The notes under the pieces are model-generated. The model was not told the origin of the DNA and searched no databases. It was given only the letters and a program-made list of their open reading frames with translations. A program made the position numbers and the translations under genes. A stretch of 64,000 nt of DNA from Anarhynchus alexandrinus. Lineage: Eukaryota > Chordata > Aves > Charadriiformes > Charadriidae. Where the stretch lies: contig VUYV01000777.1 of assembly GCA_008711295.1 (NCBI GenBank), positions 54,833 to 118,832 on the forward strand, read 5' to 3'. Of the stretch, positions 13,660-25,100 are shown one piece after another (position 1 is the stretch's first letter; every line of letters starts with the position of its first letter).

Positions 13660-16600
13660 ACATCCTCAGCTGAGCCAGATTTGAATGGAAGGTCCCTTTT
13701 TAAAAAAGAAAATAATTTTTTTTTTTTTACTGCCTGGAAACTAGCTTCAGCCTGGGAGGAAGACACCTCCATGCATGTGTGTGTGCATGCACCTGCAGAG
13801 GAGAAGACAGCGTCAGAGGCTGTGGGCATGGCTGAGGTTGACTCGAAGCTCCTTGGTGGGGGGGTGTGATTAATTTTTACTGACTAGAAAATGGTAATTT
13901 CTTTTAAATTTTAAAACCTTCTCTGTTCCTCCCTGCCATGTCCGGTGCATGCACCCTCACCCATCAGAGATGGCAGGACAGCCTTTAAAAGGAGCGGGTG
14001 GGCAAAATGTTTCGTCTTTGAAGGGTTTTTCCCGCTAGTCACTAAACTTAATTTGCCCCTTCCCCATTCTTCCTTGAGTGTCTCTCAGCATTTATAATTT
14101 ATCCTGCTACCCCTTTCTTCCCCCCAGCCTTCTTCTGGCTCTCCTGTATTCTTTTGCCTTTGTTTGTTTTGTCCCTCTGAGCTGATGGGTTTAGCTACTC
14201 CGCATCCCTGCTGCTGCTGCGCTTCCTTCCTAACGGGGTGGGGAGACTGCTGTCCTCTCAGTCACACGGGACAAGGGACGGGTCTGGCTGGAGGAAGGAG
14301 CTGCCCCATGGCTTTCCCACTAAGGGAGGTGCAGGGAGAGCAGAGGCGCAGCTCTGCCTGCCTCCCCTCGCAGAGTCGGTCCAGAAATGTCTGCGACTAG
14401 AAAATTCACTCGGTGCTGTGTTGAGCTCCCACACTGGGGATGTCTTGCTGGCGTGGAGCTAGTGTGCACTTTTCTGTGTGCTGACTCATTAGTGACATGA
14501 GGTTTACTGTGCCTTTACGTCCTTGGCATAAAGTGGGGGGAGGACTGAAGGGGGTAGAATTTAGAGGGCGAGGCGGTGCCAGTAACAGTTGAGTGAGGGA
14601 CTAGGCAGTGTGTGGTTGTTTTTTTTTTTAATGCCAAAGTGCAGTAGATGCAGCTTGCTAGGAGCACTATGGCTTTGAGCGGCCAACCGGCGTGATGTTC
14701 TGCAGTGCGCTGTGAAAATGCAGCTGTGATTACTGCTAAGCTAAATGCTTTAGTCTAATGAAACCCAAATCTAGGGCAGTGTGCTCTTTTTCTGCTAGGC
14801 TTCAAAGCGAAGTACTAATTCTACCTTACAATCTAATTTCCGAATTCTTCTCTCTTAGGCCAAGTAAGCTTCTTCAAGGGTTCTTTTATCATTTCTCATA
14901 GTTTCAGGAGCCCCACTCCACCCCTGTCCTCACATTGGTTTTAGGTCCTGGGTGTGTAAAGAGTAGCAGGTGCCTTTATTTTGTGTGTGTTTGTGCAGCA
15001 CTTGGAGTGACACTGATTCCCAGGAGCAGGGTGAGCTGAGGACAGGACGGGCCAGAGCGTGACTCTTGGAACTTGCTTCTTTGGGCATAAGACACATTTG
15101 TCTCTTTTCTGGTAGTAGAAGCAATTCAGACAGAGTTCTTGATGGCCCGGGTTTCTCTGTCCTGTCCAGAATGCCATCCTCCTCACAACTTACTGACTTG
15201 TGACTTTTGAGAGTGGAGTCTGCACTATGCGGGTACTTTTTTTTTTTTCCCCTTCAATCTACACCTTGTTCTTTTATTGTGGCCTCTTCTGAGGAGACCT
15301 TGGTCCTGATAAGAAAAGCATGCTGGTTGTAGGACTTAGGTGGAGAGATGTTTCAGGCGGTCATAGTCTTGATGAGCAATCCTGGCTGTTCTCCCTCTCT
15401 TCCATTTGTGTGCCCCATGGAAAAGGATGAGTAAGACCAGAACATCCTTTCTTCAGCGCCAGCTGTGGGGATTCTGCTGGTCGTCTTCTTTCAGCTTTTC
15501 CATGGGTGCCTGCTCTGGTTCTGGATGTTCATGGAGCTGTTTTCATGGCACACGTTAGAGAAGGTAGCTCCCACCAGGAATGTGCTGCAGTTCTCATCCT
15601 TCCCACTTTGTGACTCCAAACACAAAGAAGTCTTTCTGCTGTGTGCACACTCCTGAAAAAAAAACCCAAGCCTGTGGCCTGAAGGACTTACGAAAGATCT
15701 TTGGCTTGCCATGTGTGGTGGTTATTATAGGGTCCGCCTAGAAGTGTTCCTTGTCCCAGCTGATCCCATAGCTCAGATGCCTGGCGTAACCTGGCAGCAC
15801 CCTGCAGTTGAGTCACATTAGGCAGCCGGCTCTCCAAATCTCTCCTACAGTCTGCATGCTCATGAAGTCCTTGGAAGCGTACGCTGTCTGGAGAGTGTGT
15901 TTCTACCTATGCACTTTAGTAATTAATGATAGCTTGCAGCCTGCTGCTGGATGCAATGAGCAAGGTCAGTTCCAACCCAAAGAACAGTCTGTGATAGTTC
16001 TCCAACTGCTTGAGGATTGCTTTCTCTCCCTCGTCCCCATGGTGCTGTGGTGGCTGAGGCTGGCAGAAGTGAGCGCTGGTGTTTGACATGCCTGCAACGA
16101 GGAGTCTGTCCCGGGCTCTTTTGTGTGGGTTTTTCCCCTTTTCTAATGGGAGAGTGAGTTTTCTGCTCTGGGTGGGTAAATGAATACATTTAAGTCTGTT
16201 GGTGATGCTCTTCTCCCTTTCCAGCTGCTGTAGGTGTCTGGTGCAGGCTGCCTGGTACACGTGTGTCACATGGGGGAGCCCCATCCTGGGCTGATGGTGG
16301 GGGTTTGCACCAGTGCCATCCCACCAGTTTGGTGCACAAGTCTTCGACTATTTTCCCCTTGTGGTGGGATTATATCCACTACCTAATTGACATGTCTTCT
16401 CTCAACAGAAGCTGGGCTGGACAAATTAGAGCCTAAGCTCATTTGATACGTGTCTGCCAGGGAGGGAGGGAACATGTCTTGTTGCTTTTTTCTTTCTTTG
16501 TTCTGCGTTATTACCGTGTTAAGCACAGGCAGCTTCCCTGCAAGCTGGGAGCACAGACAATACCTAGAGCTGCTGCATCTTTTCTGTGCCCTGCTTTCAC

Positions 16601-16737
16601 TGACCTAGTTCCATTGTGTGCGTGCATTCACACACATGCACATGCGATACCTAAGCAAATGGCTCTCAGGTGTGAAAGGCAGGAGCCCTCTCTGCAGGGC
16701 TTTGTCCAGGCTGCTGGTGGAGCTGGCTCACTCTTCC

Positions 16738-16758
16738 TTCTCCTCCTCCTCCTCCTCC
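16738..16758 (+). repeat. (TCC)n microsatellite
   Basis: Six uninterrupted TCC units at 16741-16758 follow a CT-rich lead-in. It lies in R3HDM2 intron 1. Confidence 0.9.
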
Positions 16759-17274
16759 CACCCAGGATTTACTGTCTCCCCATCTAAGGGGAAAGATGCA
16801 GCTTAGGAAATCTTCTCACATACATGTGCTTCGTGAAGATGGAATGTTACTGACTCATAGTGATAACGGGCAGTGGTTTTTGAAAGAGCTGGTCATGCCC
16901 GCAGGAAGCTGCATCTGTGCTGTCTAGGGCAGGTGTCCTAGGGCTGGAAGGCTTTCTCTTTCAGAAATGTGTCCTTGCTGAGACATCTGCCTGGCATCTA
17001 AGTGCCAGAGATCAGGTTTGCAGGCTCAGGTTATGGAGCTTCTTTTCTTTCTGCTTTAATGTCAATGTTAAGAACTGACAGTGGGGTTTCAACCGAGGGT
17101 CCTAAGCTGATTGTATGTTCTTGTTTGCTTAACATGCTCTGCCGGCTGGGCTTCTTTGAAAACAGGATGACTCGGTAGAAGGGAAGAACAGCATTAAAAG
17201 TTGCCTCCTTTTATAGTACTAAGCTTGCCACTGCAGGGCTCTGGAGTGCCAGCAACTGTCCTTAATGATCCTGA

Positions 17275-17732
17275 GTCATAGAATGGTTTAGGTTGGAAGG
17301 GACCTTAAAGATCGTCAGGTTCCAACCTCCCTGCCATGGGCAAGGACACCTTCCACTAGACCAAGTTGCTCAAAGCCCCATCCAACCTGGCCTTGAACAC
17401 CTCCAGGGATGGGGCAGCCACAGCTTCTCTGGGCAATTTGTTTCTGTGTCTCACCACCCTCATAGTAAAAATTTTTTCCTAATATCTATTCTAAATCTCC
17501 CCTCTTCCAGTTGGAAGCCATTCCCCCTCATCCTATCACTACATGCCCTTGTAAAAAGTCCCCTTCCAGCCTTCTTGTAGGCACCTTTCAGATACTGGAA
17601 AGCTGCTATAAGGTCTCTCCAGAGTCTTGTCTTCTCCAGGCTGAACAACCCCAGCTCCCTCAGCCTGTCTTCATAGGAGAGGTGCTCCAGCCCTCTGCGT
17701 ATCTTTGTGGCCCTCCTCTGGACCCACAGTTT
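17275..17732 (-). mobile_element. CR1 LINE 3' part, about 460 bp
   Basis: Reading from the + strand, the segment begins with the reversed CR1 terminus (TCATAGAATGGTTTAGGTTG). It continues through the typical AAAGCCCCATCCAACCTGGC block, the CTTCCAGTTGGAAGCCATT block, the TCTCCAGGCTGAACAACCCC block and the CTCCAGCCCTCTG block, and stops within the CTCCTCTGGACCC block. This corresponds to the end of CR1 ORF2 plus the 3' UTR of a 5'-truncated element. The encoded reverse-transcriptase tail is not intact. The element lies in antisense orientation within R3HDM2 intron 1. Confidence 0.92.
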
Positions 17733-20029
17733 ACCTGAGTTGAAATGCAGCAGATCACAGATGGTCCTTAGCCAAATAAAGCTGTTAGTTTCACTAGGTT
17801 TTGTGGAGATTTTAAGGCTCTGTCTATGTGGAGCAAAGATCCTGGGCAAGGCATTGCTGGAGCACTGCTCCTGGACCTGAACTTCTCTGTCCCTTTCTGT
17901 TGCTTCTTCTTTTGCAAAGTAGCTGCTAGAGCTTCTTCTGGGCTCACAACTCCAGGTTTGAAACTCTAGGGGCCTGCCTGGGTGCTAGGTGACAGGAATA
18001 AACAAACCCAAAATAGATGAGTTACAAAGGGGGGAAAACCCTGATGCTGAGTTGTTAACCTCATCTCCGTCTGAATCTCTCAGCTTTTCTGGGTTCAGCA
18101 GCCACAGGGAGTCACTCTGAGCAGTGCTTTCTGCTGGGGGACACCAATGTCCAGACTGACTTCCCGCTGAGCAATCCATGGAGCTGTTGCAGATGCAGTC
18201 ACTTGCTACTTCTCAGGGCTCGCTGTGCAGCAGACTGAGAAGCTCTTATAGCAGAGCTCACGAGCTCAGCTGAAGGCCCTCATCCTACGAGCTTGCACTG
18301 CTCGGACAGTGGTGACTGTTTCTCAAAGAGCTTGGGAGATCATGGTTCCGTTTCCTTGGACAGGCACCTTCATTTTAAAAGTTCTTTGCAGTTCTTTGCA
18401 GAATTGGGAGGAAAACTTGAAGTGGCCAGAAATGGGAGGCATAAAAGGAACTTGAATCCTTTGGATCTGTCTTTCTTGCACCTTTTGATGGTGAAATCTC
18501 ATATAACATCCATGAAGCCTTTGTATTCAGCCAATGTGGGAGTGAATTAATTGTGGCTCTCCGCTTGAAAACACTGGTATAGCACTGCAAGTGACTTTCG
18601 TCTTACTACCCCCTGTCTGTCTTGCCCCTCTGTCATTACTTTCTCTCCGGTTCTCTAGCCGTGGGACCCCCTCTTCAAACACCAACACTGCTGCAGGCCA
18701 AAGCAAGGAGCGGTTTGCTGCAGCCGGGAGAACATCCACCTTCTTTCTGCATGGGCATGGCAGGCTTGATTCAGAAAGCTTTGAAGCAGGTTAAGACAGA
18801 AGCTCATGCATACATTGAAACTTAAGTCCTTTGCAGAGCAGGGCTGCTTTACAAACTTGAACCTCAGTTTGTCACGGAGCTGAAATGTATCAGGTTTCTG
18901 TTGTCTGTCTCCTTGCTATTTAAAAGCATTATTGGACTGTTTCTTTGGCTGTAGCAGAGGATCATTCAGAAGAAACTGCATTAACAGCAAAAGTGGTAAA
19001 GGCAAGTCCTGAAGAGGCTTTACCAGCACAGCACTACGCTATTTGCAATGGGTGCTGTTAGTTAAAGCTGTGCATCTCAGCCTTTTTGTAGCTGTCTCAC
19101 TTCAGCCTCTCCATCTCCGTGAGCCCAAGGCTGATCTTGCCTTCTCATCTTCATCTCCTTTCTCTTCAAAGCTTTTGGCTTTAGACAGCTGCCCTGTGAG
19201 CCCTGCTGCCCCTTGCTCCGCTGCCAGCTCTACTGCCCGAGCTCAGCCAGAGCAAGGAGCCTCCTCGAGACCAGCTGCTGACTGAGCTGATCCTGTTTGA
19301 AGTAGCCCCGCAAGAGTGCGCTCTCTTCGGCTCTGGCTGCACCTCGCATGGGATGAGCTCCTGCCCAGCAGGAACCGGCGGCACAGAAGAACGATGCCTA
19401 CCTGCTGTTGACCAGTGTTCTGTCGTTGGAAGATCTCCGTAATCCAACAAGAAGCAACTTCTGAGCCTGGTGAGGGACTGGGTGTGCTTGTGAGCCATCA
19501 CGGAGTCTGCCTGTGCACGACTGCTCAGCAAGGCTGGATTGTGCACTTGAGAGTAAACCTTAGTATATGGAGAAGAGACTCGACTGCAGCCTGTGTGCCT
19601 GTACAGTTGCTAGGTCTGGGATGGAAACCCCCTTTCTGGGGAAAATTTAAGCAAGCGAGCGGTTGAAAACCTCTCTAGGGCCATTTGCATTTCTTGTTTC
19701 CCGTCTCTGTCAGATTTAATCACTAATAAGTGAGCAAGGAAAAAAAATAACTAAATTGAAATGAACCCATTAACAAACCCATGGAAACGTGATGGCAACG
19801 ATGATAGGAGTGAAGCAAGGCTGCCTGCAACCTACCTTGGCATGTGTAGGGCGTTCTGCAGTGTAGTCCGTGCATTTGAATTCTTCTGGAACGTGCTGAT
19901 GTTTACTGTGGTATCTCTTCTTTGCTCCTGCGCTTAAATTTGTGTTGCTTCAGTGCCGGGCAGGGGAAGGATGCTGTGTCTTTAAAGCCTTCTCAGGGCT
20001 GTGCGGAGGCAGTTCCATTGAAGTATTTG

Positions 20030-20311
20030 AATGAGAGCAGGAGGGGGGTGTGCATGTGGCTATTGGCAGAGCTCTCTATGACATCCCTCTGAACAGCTGG
20101 GCTCTGCTTTGCTTCAGAGCTGCTTGTCAGAGCAATTAGCTTGCTGTAGCAGCAGCAAAGATAGCTAGCGTTTTATTCAGGGTTGAGAGCTGGCGGGGGC
20201 TTCTAAGAAGCAATATTATCTTGGCAAAATTCCTCTTGAACTTGTTGTGGCTATGAAGTCTCCGCTGAAATTGGGTAACAGATGACCTGCTGAGAGTGCA
20301 AAACCACCACG
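20030..20311 (+). other. Candidate alternative first exon ending at a GTGAGT donor
   Basis: A strong donor (CACG followed by GTGAGT at 20312) ends a roughly 280-bp stretch that is richer in G+C than its surroundings. A second donor-like GTAAGT follows at 20475. R3HDM2 genes are expected to use non-coding 5' exons, so this could be an internal alternative promoter and exon. No TATA box or CpG island is evident and the exon start is a guess. Confidence 0.2.
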
Positions 20312-22181
20312 GTGAGTTTATTTTTAGAATAAGTCTTCAATTATTTTGGGCTTGAGAAAGATTGAGCAGAGATGTTTCTTTTCCTCTGCCCATACCCCCA
20401 CCACACAAAATACAGTGTAGGTATAAATGCAAGCGAGCGTTTCAGGGATGGGGACCTGACATCATCCATCTCCGGTAAGTGACAGGATTTCTGCTGCTTG
20501 ATGGGGTTAATTTAAAATGGTACGGTACTAAAATGAATATGTAGCTCTGTGATCCCATCCAAGACTTGAGAGTGTGAGATTAGCTTTCTCCTTCCTCTTT
20601 TTGTGATGCTGGGGACGCACCTACAGGAGACAGGGGAATCCCCGATAAGCATACTGTACTCTTCCATGTCATTAAGGAGTTCCCTCTGACAGTCTCATGG
20701 GTTCTTCTCATGTCTTAGCTTGGTGTTTATGCAGCTTGCTCTTGGGTAGTTTCTGTTTATTTTGCAAAGACAAAATATTCCCAGCTCTTCTGCCAGGTTA
20801 TACTTTAAAGGATTTACTTGATTGAAGCTGGTTAGCTGATGAGAAATGTTGACTAGTTAATTGGCTGTGTGCCATATGACATTTTCAGGTTAGCTTATAC
20901 AGTTTGGTGTTCTGTAGGACTATATTTGTGTTCACATATATATTAACCCCATTTTTAAATTATTTTAAACCTGTCACTGAATTGGGTTTGCTTTTAGTGG
21001 AATCAGAAGTTTGGATTGCCTTTACCTCCTTCTCACACATGTTCATCTTGCCTAAAAAACAAGATACTGGAAATGATGCTCCCTTCATTTGAGATTTGGT
21101 GCTAGGAGCTGGTTTTCTGGGGTTTGAGGTATTAGCCAGTTACTGTACTGCAGGATCTTCGTTCAGGTGAATTGGACCTATTTCCTTTCCCTTTGTTGTC
21201 TTTAAAACGCTTATTTAAACTGGAGGCATCACCTGTGGCTTGAGGATCTGCAAACAGCAGCAAGAGCTGCTGCATTAATGGTGAGCGCTTCAGCAGTTGA
21301 AGGCTGAGTTCATCTTGCTGAAGGCTGTGGGAAAGTGGGAAGGGGAATACCTTATCCACTCCTCAGACTTCCCCTTCACTATCAAGTCCAACTTTTGCAG
21401 CAGGCAGCCAAAAGTTGAAATTGATTTTTTTTTTTCTTTTAATCATCACTCCCCCCTTTGTTCAATGATCAAATCAATTTCTGGATCCCACCTGGAAAAC
21501 AGCCATGGTGTCTTGTATGTGCTGTGTACCCCTTGGCTACTTGGTGTGTCAGGGGGGGTCAGCATCCCCTGCCAGCATGGTGAGAAGCAGGAGTATCAGC
21601 CTTGAAAACAGAAAGGGGGATACAGATAACAGCCCTGCTTTTTGCCTTCCTCCCAAGGAGGTTTGCTGGGAGCTGGAATGCTTTGGGTTTGATTAGTAAA
21701 GTTTGAGGATCTGCTTTGCCAGCGCAGGTCAGCTCAGGAATGGTGAGCTGGGCTGGGGAATCCCTGGCTCTCTCGGCCAGATTTGTAATGTTTGTGCTTA
21801 CGCTGCTGACTGGTGCAGGCATGGCACAAGAGAAGTGTGCCAGCAAGAGAATAAGAGCTATTTCTCATGTCATGTGTTTTTCCTGAGCCTGGTTGCCACC
21901 TCCATATTCACAGGTGTCTCATACCTGATGTGGTATTTCATTATGGATGGGTTCAGGTGGAAGGGATTCTGCTTGGGGTTCTCTGAAAGAATTAGGACAT
22001 GCGTCAGTGGGAACTGTGTCAGGGTTTTTCTCTGAGCCATAGAAGGGTTAACAGAAGTTCCTATTCAGTGTTGTCCTATTGCATCTTGACACTGTAGAAA
22101 GTAGGTGTATAATTCCTTGCTAGCTTTTCAGGAAACCCCTGTGGTGGACAGCCCTCATTAATTGTTGCTGGGAAACTGCTT

Positions 22182-22189
22182 TGACGTCA
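22182..22189 (+). promoter_or_regulatory. Perfect CRE palindrome
   Basis: TGACGTCA is the full CREB/ATF palindrome, which is uncommon because it contains CpG. It lies in R3HDM2 intron 1 with no nearby exon. Activity is unknown. Confidence 0.3.
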
Positions 22190-25100
22190 CAGGAGCAGTT
22201 CCCCGGTCTTCAGATGAATACAGGAATAGCTCATGATGGGGAAGGGAAAACGGGTGAGAAATGGAGAAGGGAACTCTCTGACGGGGAGATTCTCAGATTT
22301 ATCTTTTCTTTCTCCCATCCTTCTGCCTAGGGACCCTCAGAGAAACCGTCCACAAAAATTTACGAGCAGTGTGTTTGGACTGAATGTGAGCCCTTCCTTC
22401 TCAAGAACTGTTTAAATTGATGGCTTCTGTGATCCTTTCACTTTTTAACTATTCGCTGGTTTGTTGGTTTTTTTTTCTCCCCCAGATTTTGTAAACAAGG
22501 GGTGAAAGGGTTCTCCCTTGGATTCACTGCAGCTCCCAAAATAAAAGGAAAAGAGAACAGTGTCACTGTTTTGGGGTTTTTTGTTTGTTTTTAACATCAG
22601 ACACATAATATCCCCGTAAGCTAACAGAGGGGAGAGCAGAAGGACCGAAGATGGCTGCTATTGCTGTGAACTTCAGGCTAAGAAAACTTTTAAACAAACT
22701 CCTGTGGTGTTTGTGCATTAGGTTCCTTTCTCCTGGTGTTGTCCTGTCTGTCCAACCTGTTGGCTTCTGGGAGGCATGTGGAGCTGTGGGCATCTAATGA
22801 CTGTAGCAGGAATTCTCTGCGTCTCCTTTTCCAAAATAGGTGTAAGCAAAGTTTGCCCATCCAGTTCAAAGTGCCTAAGAGGTTTCTGTACTCCGAAGTT
22901 CTGTAGAGCAGTGAGGGGTGTCCTGGGTTGCTGATGGAGCCTGTTGTTTCCAGCTCGGGCACTAGAGGGCTTGAAACGCCAGTAAAAGGTCTTGCGAAGA
23001 GCTGGTGTGAAGGTGCCTCAGTGGTGAGAGGGACGAGGTACCACTGTCGATGTTAAGCAGGCACTGCAAACACAACTCCATTCTATTTTCCTTGTCAGTT
23101 CACTTGAACGTAAAAGCTATTCCAGTGCACGTGCCATAATGGTCAATAAAGGATGCATTATTTAAAACTGATTTCTAACAATTTGTCGTGGTTGCTCACT
23201 TGCGTCTTCATGTGATACCTCCCTCCACACACCATGATCTTGCCCAGGAGATCTCCAGCGTGCCTGAATCCAATGATTGCCTTCTTTTTGTGTCATCAAC
23301 TTTTTGCAGCAGAAATGAGATGGGAGCTCTGATCTTTTATATCATATAGGCTGCTTTGGGAGTAAAAAGAAAGGACCTGAATTTGCAGGCAGTCAATCTG
23401 GACTCTCTGAACGCATCGGTCAACTCCGCATTGAAGTTTCCCGTCAGGCATATTGCACCCAGTCATTAGTTCTCATGTACAGGGAAAAAAACCAACACAC
23501 TATTCCTTTGTCATTTTGCTGTTTTCCTTTGGTTGTGAGCCCCTGAGTCCCCCAGCTGACTGGACAGAGCAGTGGACGCTGCCACCTTTGTATTCCTGGC
23601 AAATAAACAGAATCTGTGTTACTTCTTGACATGTCATTTCCCCCCTCCGTGTTGCTTCATGTGGCAAGGATGTTTCCAAGCATTACACCTGGGGGTGGCA
23701 GGACATGCTGGATTTCCTGGGATACCCTCTTAACTGCGGTAGGGAATCCTTTGCTTGGTGTGATACTTTTTCCCATTCTGAAGGATCAGGGCTCTGTTCT
23801 GAATGGAAGTTATCTCCTTTGCTACTGAAATTCAGTCACCTCTGACATGAAAGGTAGCCGTTTAAGTTGCACAAAAAAACCCAGTGTGGCCTTTGGGGCA
23901 AGAAGCAAAGACCTGTCTTGAAGGGGAACATCTGGAATTGGGAGGGGGGAAGTAAATAATTGTTCTGCTTTGAATTTTTCTATCCTGAGACAAGTGCAAA
24001 GGGTTCTACCATGAGCTTTTCCTTCCACAAGAAGCTGGATCTCAGTGCAACAAATGCCAGATTAAAAACTGCTGAATCCCCTGCAGAGCACATGGAGGCA
24101 CTGGGTAGGCGGCTGGACACATTTGTGTTTCAGACATGGTTCAACAGCATCTTCTGTTTCCTTCCCTCGCAGGGAAGGACGAACACCTCTTCCACTCTTA
24201 AAAGGACTTCTGCCTTCCATGTGCTGCCCAGGGTACTGCGTTAGGGTACTGTCTTAGCTTCCTTGGAATTATTTGGGAGGGACGTGTTGGAGACCTCCTG
24301 ATATTCTGCAGAATTAGCTTACAGGGCTTTCCGTCTCACCTGCATTTCCTGTCTCCTTGTTCATATAAGGTTATTTCCCCCCTTTCCACCTGAAGTCAAA
24401 CCCTTCCATCTGCATCATAATTTTACCTCTTTGATGTAATGTGGGGGTGGAGATTAAGATTTAAAGCAATGACTAAGCACTGGGAGCCCATGCACTGTGC
24501 AGTCAGATACATCTGGCCTCCTGTTTTGTTTTGGTTTTTTGCTACATTTTGTAGGAACTGTATGGTAGTGAGAAACTAAACCCCTCTCTTCAAGTGATAA
24601 TGAAAAAAAAAAAAAGCAATGGAGAGAATTTGGGAGAGGTTGCTTCATTGGCTGAGACAGTTGCAGCTTATGAGCGTTCATGAGTCAGGTGTCGGGGCTT
24701 TCTCACCAAACCAGGTGCTCGTACCTCTGACAAGGAGCTGTTTTCTCCAACAGGAGGGAAGGGGAGTGTGCTTGAAAGGCTCTTTACATGTCTGTTTTCA
24801 AGCTGAGGCCACAGACTTTTCATGGGATGCTCGGGATGCCCCAGTCAGCAGCACTGGTGCAGGCAGCTTACATTTTGCAGAGCAGACTGGGACCCCAAAT
24901 GGAGCCTGGGAGGGAGGTGTTTCAGGAGCTGTGTGGCCTTTGTTGGTCCTACTAGCAAAGCCCTTCATTACAGCCTCTTATTGCATCTGGTAGGTGTACT
25001 TTAATACAGTAAAAATTTCACCAGCTGCTGTGCCCTGGCAGAAAAGGAGAAGACAAAAGCCTCTCTGAAGACCCCTCGGTGCGGAGGGAGCACTGCGCTG

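Larger units (their letters stand above)
6281..17270. other. R3HDM2 first intron, central part: no gene recognised
   Basis: No coding exon, tRNA or other RNA gene could be supported here. It contains a MIR-like relic near 8.4 kb, a (TCC)n microsatellite at 16.74 kb and an RFX-like site at 13.65 kb, each listed separately. The rest is unremarkable AT-leaning intron with homopolymer T and A tracts. Confidence 0.55.

Noticed and set aside
17460..17849. A - strand protein-like frame with [20 protein letters not shown]
   Set aside because: This is the decayed reverse-transcriptase tail of a CR1 element, not a host gene.
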